DNA from: Chondrosia reniformis
Lineage: Eukaryota > Porifera > Demospongiae > Chondrillida > Chondrillidae
Direction of reading: 5' to 3'
Assembly: GCA_947172415.1 (NCBI GenBank)
Contig: OX359192.1
Location: 7,982,901 to 8,046,900 of the forward strand
Length of the DNA: 64,000 nt
The notes beneath the pieces are model-generated. The model was not told the origin of the DNA. It searched no databases and was given only the letters and a program-made list of their open reading frames with translations. This document shows positions 57,293 through 64,000 of the stretch, in pieces. The stretch's first letter is position 1. Each line of letters begins with the position of its first letter. A program made the position numbers and the translations under genes.

Positions 57293-60200
57293 TCAAAGAA
57301 GATGTGGTTTGGCATACATGGGTAGATGATAGGAGTTGTAGTTTAAGAATAAGAGAAGGTGCTGTTCCACTGAGGCGCCTACAGGAAGGTCCTTAAAGGT
57401 CTTCTTCATAGCATCCCGTTTTGTCTGTGACACCTGAGAATACAACATAAACTATGCACATGCACTACATGTTGCATGTCGATACTCATCAATGCATGTC
57501 GACACTCATCAATGCACCTACCAGGAGATCATCGGGAAGCTGGTCGGTGACAACATCTTGAAAGGATTTTCCGTCAGTTGCCTATAAACAAGCATAAAGT
57601 ACACAAATACCACATTACACTGATTAACTGTCTCACTGATGGCTTCTGCAGTATCTCTCTAATTTCTTCCCTGAACACTTTGAATCTATCATGAAAAATG
57701 GCTGCTGTCCACGGCTCACGGAAATAACTGTTAATGCAAAAGATATGGACTTGATAGAATTAGGTATAACAGACACTCCATATAGCTACAAATGGACAGT
57801 TGTACCTGTATAAATCCTCAATCAGTTTCTCATCAAACCTCTGCACCAAGTTGTTGAGGTACTTTTCATGAATACCATACACACTTATAATATTATCAGT
57901 GTCAATGGGCTAAGTGGATGTAAATAAGGCTGTACTCGTATTCACAGTACTGGATAATGGGATGGGCCACATACCTGTTTATTGAGACAAGTGATGGTTT
58001 GGATACAGTTATAACAGTTAATGTGCAATCTAAAGTAGGCATCTTGGGAGCCAGTCACCAACTCTTGCCCCTACACATACAGACATGGTACACAACTATA
58101 TGTAAGTACCTCTAAGTATTTCTTAGAAGTGCAGCAGCTGACAGAGCAAGGTGGAGGGAAATGATGAAGAAAGACTGATTACAGCACCAATAGCATTCAT
58201 TAACAATGTTTTTTCTATTACTGCTGTAGAAACCAGTTTAATAATAATAAAAATGTAAGTACTTATGAAGATTTAAGATTTGCTACTTTAGAATGATAGT
58301 AGGTATTTAACAAGTTTAGTCACATTTGTTTTACTGTGTGCAGTGTGTTGCATAGTTATACTGACATAATTCTCCTTCTTCATTTGTTCCTCCAAATTCT
58401 CACCCACATTTGGCTTCTCCACGTGGAGGTAATGTATACCGCCAGGTAGGACTCCGCCTACTGTGGTGGGCTGGTGGAAGACAGGGATGAGGTCTTGGGT
58501 ACCTTGCGGCGGTAGGTAGGTTGAAGCATCAAGAAGAGGCAACAGAACAGAGGCCAACTGCAATCACAAGGAAGAGGGAAGCAATATGCACAACAAGTAC
58601 GGTGCTAGTCATTATTAAAGATACCCTGCTTAGAGATTTACATACGTATATACTGTATCTATGCACATGTACACTAGGTATATATACAATAGACCATTTG
58701 TAATATTACAAGGTAAATGCATAGCCATATGTAATGCACTTTTTGTCCAACTTCTTTTGACTGGAAATTGGCATGAGTCCTAGAATGTAGAGAACATGCA
58801 TATGTAAGGAGTAAAACTTCAAATAAACACTGTTTATCAACAATGCTTACCACTTCTCACTGTAGTACTTTCTAGAGAACTTGGTCGCTGGACCAGCTCC
58901 AAAAACATATGGATCGTTGGTCTGAAAGTGTCTATCCACTACCAGACGCCGGTCAAATACCAGATAGGCATTGTTCACAGCATTGAACATATCCAAATCG
59001 ACTCCTTTCTCATGAAGATACAGCAAGGCCTAGCAGAGAAAATATGTCTCACAATTAATTATGAGAGACCAAGAGTTGGTCTCCTGACTTACACTACACT
59101 CAATATCTGTCAGGGCCCCATTTTCCAGTGAAGGATTGGTTAAAGTCACTCCTGCTAGCACTCTGACCTGTTCTCTGCCCTCCTCTACTCCCTCTCCCTC
59201 TCCCTCCCCTTCCTCCACAATGGAGCTGTACCTCAGTATCTTGTAGCCTTCATGTATAGTAACACCTATGCATATATTTGAGTAGGTCAACCATTAACAC
59301 ATGAAAACACTTTAGTTATATGTAGAAGATTTGTCCTCAGTATAGATATAGGACATCTGTAAGGGAAAGATGGAGATGAGATCACCATACATACCGGCTT
59401 CTTTCAGTTCATGTATCACTCTGTTTAACACTGCTGGATTGTTGAAGCACCTTGGTGGAGAAGGGTGAACAAGAACAATCTGCTCTCCCTTCACTTGACA
59501 CTGCATGAGGCCTTCCACAGCAGTGAAGGCACTCAAGTCACAGCCATAGACCACAAACCTTCCTATAAACCACAAATATTTATGTATCAATATATTACCA
59601 AGCTATGTATGTGAAATCTAGGGAATGTTCAAGTCCTCTGGACTGAGTGAGATAATGAGATTCATAATTATTGTGATTTTTTTGTCATAACAGTCTTGGA
59701 TTTTGAAGCAGCCAGTAAGGTAAGTAACCATCACACCAAGTTTAAAATTTAGTTGAAATATGTCTCCTTGTTTGCTCTGCAGTGCTGCAATACAAATCAG
59801 CAAACCTTGCTTCTTGCCGGTAGCGCAAGCCTCTAACCAAGCTCCAAAGCTCAATTCATCCTGAACATCATTGAGAGTGAAGACATTGTGAGGAGGTTTC
59901 TGTCCCTCCTCGTCTGGTACAATCTGGTATTGGGTACCATTGGCAAAGATGAGGTACTCGTAGGAGAAATAGGAGGCCCTGCCATCTTCAGCTACCACAG
60001 TCAGTTGTTTCTCTGACCTAAGGTTTCAAAAAGTACTCATATAATATTGTGTGGACGTTTGATATTCACACACAGTTCAGCCTTAGGACTACGTGAGTTG
60101 GGTCTGTGTGAGTTGGGTCTGTGTGAGTTGGGTCTGTGTGAGTTGGGTCTGTGTGAGTTGGGTCTGTGTGAGTTGGGTCTGTGTGAGTTGGGTCTGTGTG

Positions 60201-63200
60201 AGTTGGGTCTGTGTGAGTTGGGTCTGTGTGAGTTGGGTCTGTGTGAGTTGGGGCTGTGTGAGTTGGGTCTGTGTGAGTTGGGTCTGTGTGAGTTGGGTCT
60301 GTGTGAGTTGGGGCTGTGTGAGTTGGGTCTGTGTGAGTTGGGGCTGTGTGAGTTGGGTCTGTGTGAGTTGGGTCTGTGTGAGTTGGGTCTGTGTGAGTTG
60401 GGTCTGTGTGAGTTGGGGCTGTGTGAGTTGGGTCTGTGTGAGTTGGGGCTGTGTGAGTTGGGTCTGTGTGAGTTGGGGCTGTGTGAGTTGGGTCTGTGTG
60501 AGTTGGGTCTGTGTGAGTTGGGTCTGTGTGAGTTGGGGCTGTGTGAGTTGGGTCTGTGTGAGTTGGGGCTGTGTGAGTTGGGTCTGTGTGAGTTGGGGCT
60601 GTGTGAGTTGGGTCTGTGTGAGTTGGGTCTGTGTGAGTTGGGGCTGTGTGAGTTGGGTCTGTGGGAGTTGGGGCTGTGTGAGTTGGGTCTGTGTGAGTTG
60701 GGTCTGTGTGAGTTGGGTCTGTGTGAGTTGGGGCTGTGTGAGTTGGGGCTATGTGAGTTGGGGCTGTGTGAGTTGGGTCTGTGTGACTTGGGTCTGTGTG
60801 AGTTGGGTCTGTGTGAGTTCGTTGGCTTACCTGTCCATGTGAACAACTCTACCATGGACTACATTCAGCCATGTTTGCAAAGCCATGTTCTGATAGTCAT
60901 TCCAGTTATAGGAAAAGCTAGATAAGGGAGATACGTACATGGTTGGTGCATCACATCACATGTAGCGGTAGCAATCAGCTACGGTGGTATGCACTTGCAC
61001 TATAAAACATGAGATATACAGTACATAACACACTTGTTTGGTAAGAAGTGAGTCATGTTCTTTTGAGGTATAGGCAAGCCGTTGGGGGACACAAGCGTCA
61101 GGTTATTAAACTGGATATGAGGACTACATAGGAAGATATCAGACATACTAAACTGATGTACGTACGCATGTACGTACGTAGGTCAGTGATAGGGCTATGT
61201 ATGTCCATACTTTGTAGTAATAAGTGACTCCAGCAATGATATTGCTGTATCAGACGCTCCAACTACAACAATTCTAGCATTTATCTGAATCTGCAAAACA
61301 CAAAATATACAAACACATATGAGCTATCTACTTAGGGGATTACACAAACTCTCACCAATCACACAGGCACAGGCACACACCCACACAGGCACAGGCACAC
61401 ACCCACACAGGCACAGGTACACACCCACACAGGCACAGGTACACACCCACACAGGCACAGGTACACACCCACACAGGCACAGGTACACACCCACACAGGC
61501 ACAGACCCACACAGGCACAGGTACACACCCACACAGGCACAGGCACACACCCACACAGGCACAGGTACACACCCACACAGGCACAGGTACACACCCACAC
61601 AGGCACAGGTACACACCCACATAGGCACAGGTACACACCCACACAGGTATATGTAGAACAAGGAAGGCCTGCCATGCTATAGGACTAGTACTGAATACAA
61701 TACCTTTGGTTCATGAGCTAATTTCCTGTTGTAGTGATAGAGAGCAAATGGTGTCTGCTTCTCCAGGATCTCTTCGCGAGGTGCATTGAGGCCAAGAGAT
61801 GCTACATTGTACTGGACCTGCCGCCTTGGCTGCACCTGCACCATCACAGGCAGTGCAGAGATGACTGAGTGAGGCTTGCGTCCCTACAAGTTGTCCACGA
61901 AGGAGAGATGTCTACTGTACGTGTGGTACACATAAACATACTTACCTCAGGTTGCAGCCCTGCTGGGTAGAGAGGATAGTAGATAGAAGTCTTTTGAGTC
62001 ACTCGAAGAACTTCCTGTACAATACATGTACACATAGTAAGCAGATTGTATAAGTGTACTATACATGCATGGCTGCACGGCGTATGTGTAGTATGTATGT
62101 ATGTACACCTATGTACATTTGTGTGTGCATGCTTCACACTCGTACACACAGAGAATTGGAACAGACAGTAATAACAGATGGTTTTGCATACATTCAAAAA
62201 ATGTCTGCAGTGAGTTTGAAAGACTGGATTTAGCACAAAGTGATACATGTGTCCATGTTCTTCTGGAGCATGGTAGTTGTAGTAGATAAAGTCCTCAATG
62301 TTGTAATGAGCTCTGAGGTAGTCCATTGCAGCCTCTTGTCTCAAAACAGCAACACCAACCACCTGATCCATGCAGGTTGCCACCACGGCTTGAAGTGGAG
62401 ACGCTCCCTACACATTACCCATAGAATATAGTGGAAATTATTAGACATGCTGGTTTGTTGTTAAATTTGGCAAATTATTAGGACTTTTAACACACGTCTT
62501 TGAACAATTCATTTCAAATAATCAATACAACGTTTCACCCTTCTCTCGGGCTTCATCAGGTATACAAAAATTAGCTGACAATGGGCTTAAATACTGTATG
62601 GGATGGTGATTGATTGACATTGACATTACCCATAGATGATGCATGGATATCATCCTGTTATTACGTACGTATATGAAACTTAAAAGTTCTCAAAGCTGAA
62701 CAAGAATGTTCTATCAAGTGGTGACTGCTACGTTAGATAGGACTTACTTCAGACTGAGGATCTCTTCTAGCAAGTAGATAATTCTTGACATCAGTGACAA
62801 CATTGTCTCCTCCTTCCACTCCAGACACAAGTGCAATGATGGCCTCCATGTCAGAAGTCAGGACTGGTCGAACAAAGAAGGACCTGGACATACATATACA
62901 CCAACATGACAGGTACACACAGTATAGACACACGCACATAGCTAATAATCAGCTAAAGTTGTAACTTACTCTAACAGAGCACACTTGTGGAAGACATACA
63001 ACTCTTGCGACAGACTGGCGGTAGACAGAGGAGTCACACGCTACACAGGACAGCACAAGGCTATGCACATATAAACACTGGTCAGCATGACACCAGGCAC
63101 GTATGATGACTCACAGTGAAGTGGTTAATCAAAGGATTGTCTGGTGAAGAAGGCGGTTGCGTCACCACAACCAAGTCCTTATCCTAAGGCGTGCAAATGG

Positions 63201-64000
63201 TTACTTTGAGAACTGCAGCACCCTCCACACTAGCAGGATACACATACAACTGGACTCACTGGAAAGAGCTGAAAGACGGCTGGTAAAAAGTCAACAGATC
63301 TGAGCTCATGTTTCTCCTCCATACAGAAGAGCTGTATGCTGACGGCATTGCTGGGTCCCTTGTCCCTTGTGTGGTCATGTGACAGAGGTCTGGATTGTGA
63401 GGACTGTTCAGCAGCAGTCACAGACTGTTTTGACACTGCATCCAAGGGAACAGAACTCTTCTCCTGTAAGCTAGTGCCACTAGAGTGAGGAAGACAAGTG
63501 GGAGTGGCTATAAGCTAGCACATTGTAATGTGTATATATATATATATATATATGTATGTACATACGTATGTATGTACCTTGTCATTGAGGCTGAGTCTAT
63601 CAGTTTCTGCTCTGTGACTAAGGCAACACTGCTAGCTTTACTTTGCTGCTTTTGGAACACTTTGAGGTAATAGATACGCAATCAACATAACAGCCTATTA
63701 TAACTCATTACTACACATAGCTTACATTGAGATTTTGAGCTCTGTACCGGCTTCTCTGAAGTCGATGAGTGTACAGGAGTCACCAGTGGACTACAGGGAT
63801 AGATAAAAACATATTTGCAAAAGAATGAGCAAAAATGGTTTAAAATTGCTATATCATATAGCAAAAATACAAGCAAACCTTGTCTGGCTTTCATTCCTGA
63901 GCACAGATGCCTGTGAGGTGGCCTTAGGATCAACCGTCACCTGCTTAAAGGAACTCTTCTCCTTAACAACTTGAGATGCAGCAGTGCTATACAGTACACA
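57293..64000 (-). CDS. CFAP61: Cilia- and flagella-associated protein 61 (5' end outside the window)
   Basis: At least 24 exons match CFAP61 from its middle to its C-terminus. From the right: 63463-63260 (AVSIQLFCMEEKHELRSVDFLPAVFQLF), 63183-63115, 63040-62970 (SQELYVFHKCALL), 62883-62748, 62407-62192 (MDYLRAHYNIEDFIYY..EEHGHMYHFVLNPVFQ), 62014-61946, 61883-61704, 61290-61210 (ARIVVVGASDTAISLLESL, a Rossmann-like strand-turn-helix), 61123-61034 (FNNLTLVSPNGLP), 60889-60831, 60017-59806, 59562-59395, 59265-59093, 59029-58851, 58779-58740, 58557-58362 (GGVLPGGIHYLHVEKP), 58070-57975, 57909-57806, 57727-57637, 57581-57522, 57433-57293 (LNYNSYHLPMYAKP then stop). Exons right of 63,500 are Ser/Thr/Lys-rich and poorly conserved. 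CFAP61 belongs to the calmodulin- and spoke-associated complex at the radial spokes of motile cilia. Exon 59265-59093 carries an unusual acidic run (EEGEGEGEGVEEGREQ). Confidence 0.93.
60090..60822. repeat. 15-bp minisatellite filling a CFAP61 intron
   Basis: About 49 head-to-tail copies of GTGTGAGTTGGGTCT, many with the single change to GGGGCT, in a regular register. The tract takes about 730 of 813 intron bases. Because 15 is a multiple of three and the unit has no stop in several frames, very long meaningless open frames appear on both strands. Confidence 0.97.
61364..61650. repeat. 22-bp minisatellite in a CFAP61 intron
   Basis: About 13 units of ACACCCACACAGGCACAGGT with AC, varying at GCAC/GTAC, with one shortened unit near 61500. 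It lies in the 413-bp intron between exons ending at 61704 and starting at 61290. Confidence 0.95.
62460..62700 (-). other. Intron segment with a CTGATGA..GAAAC motif (possible mobile-element remnant)
   Basis: On the minus strand 62566-62525 reads CCTGATGAAGCCC, GAGAGAA, GGGTGAAACG, i.e. the two conserved strings of hammerhead ribozymes around a short GCCC/GGGU stem. Such strings are frequent in Penelope-like and related retroelement ends. No reverse transcriptase is nearby, and the third helix and cleavage site are not convincing. The rest of this long intron (62408-62747) shows nothing. Confidence 0.25.
63529..63575. repeat. TA/TATG microsatellite in a CFAP61 intron
   Basis: A (TA)n run grades into TATG and TACG tetranucleotides next to the donor of the exon ending at 63578. 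Confidence 0.9.

Noticed and set aside
60037..60925. Open frames of 249-292 codons on both strands (CELGL, VSWVC and NSHRP repeats)
   Set aside because: They are the 15-bp minisatellite read in frames without stops; the tract lies between two good CFAP61 exons and is intronic.
61319..61675. Four frames of 100-107 codons with HTHTGTG or VCLCG repeats
   Set aside because: 22-bp minisatellite in a CFAP61 intron.

Overview
The window comes from a gene-dense animal genome. Genes are split by short GT-AG introns, 5' ends often sit back to back, and the set includes mitochondrial ribosomal proteins, a COX subunit, AMPK, Arp2/3, BTAF1 and a ciliary protein, so the organism is a metazoan with motile cilia. 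The compactness, the AT-rich introns and a class C receptor suggest an early-branching animal such as a sponge. That last point is inference; no sequence here proves the phylum.

Left arm (1-24,505): a partial class C GPCR-like receptor (-), AMPK beta (-), MRPL27 (+), LENG8-like SAC3/GANP protein (-), COX6B (+), ARPC1 (-), acyl-protein thioesterase (+) and a complete BTAF1/Mot1 (-, about 41 exons). AMPK beta/MRPL27, LENG8/COX6B and ARPC1/LYPLA are divergent pairs separated by 28, 256 and 131 bp between start codons. Many introns are filled almost completely by minisatellites, and a perfect 56-bp palindrome lies in an AMPK beta intron.

Centre (about 24,690-52,180): about 27 kb of satellite DNA, over 40% of the window. 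A 22.8-kb block of plus-oriented ~169-bp monomers (type B) is flanked on both sides by homologous but diverged ~158-168-bp monomers in the opposite orientation (type A). An identical 11-bp A-monomer sequence sits at both junctions, as if the B block had been inserted into an A array. A ~650-bp non-satellite element (here called C) occurs three times inside B, about 10.4 and 10.3 kb apart, and once, diverged, in the right flank. Its ~310-bp core is almost unchanged between the diverged copies while its flanks differ. This is the most interesting novelty in the window.

Right arm (52,460-64,000): mu-crystallin/ketimine reductase (CRYM, -), an unrecognised Kunitz-like single-pass membrane protein (+, divergent from CRYM by 124 bp), the mitochondrial GGQ release factor MRPL58/ICT1 (-) with a perfect 40-bp palindrome in an intron, and CFAP61 (-, 5' end outside the window) whose introns carry two large minisatellites.

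The genes do not form one pathway. They are ordinary conserved cellular functions (energy sensing, mitochondrial translation and respiration, mRNA handling, actin nucleation, depalmitoylation, TBP recycling, cilium). Gene models were built by hand from reading frames, splice signals and remembered family sequences; exon ends are best estimates without transcript data.
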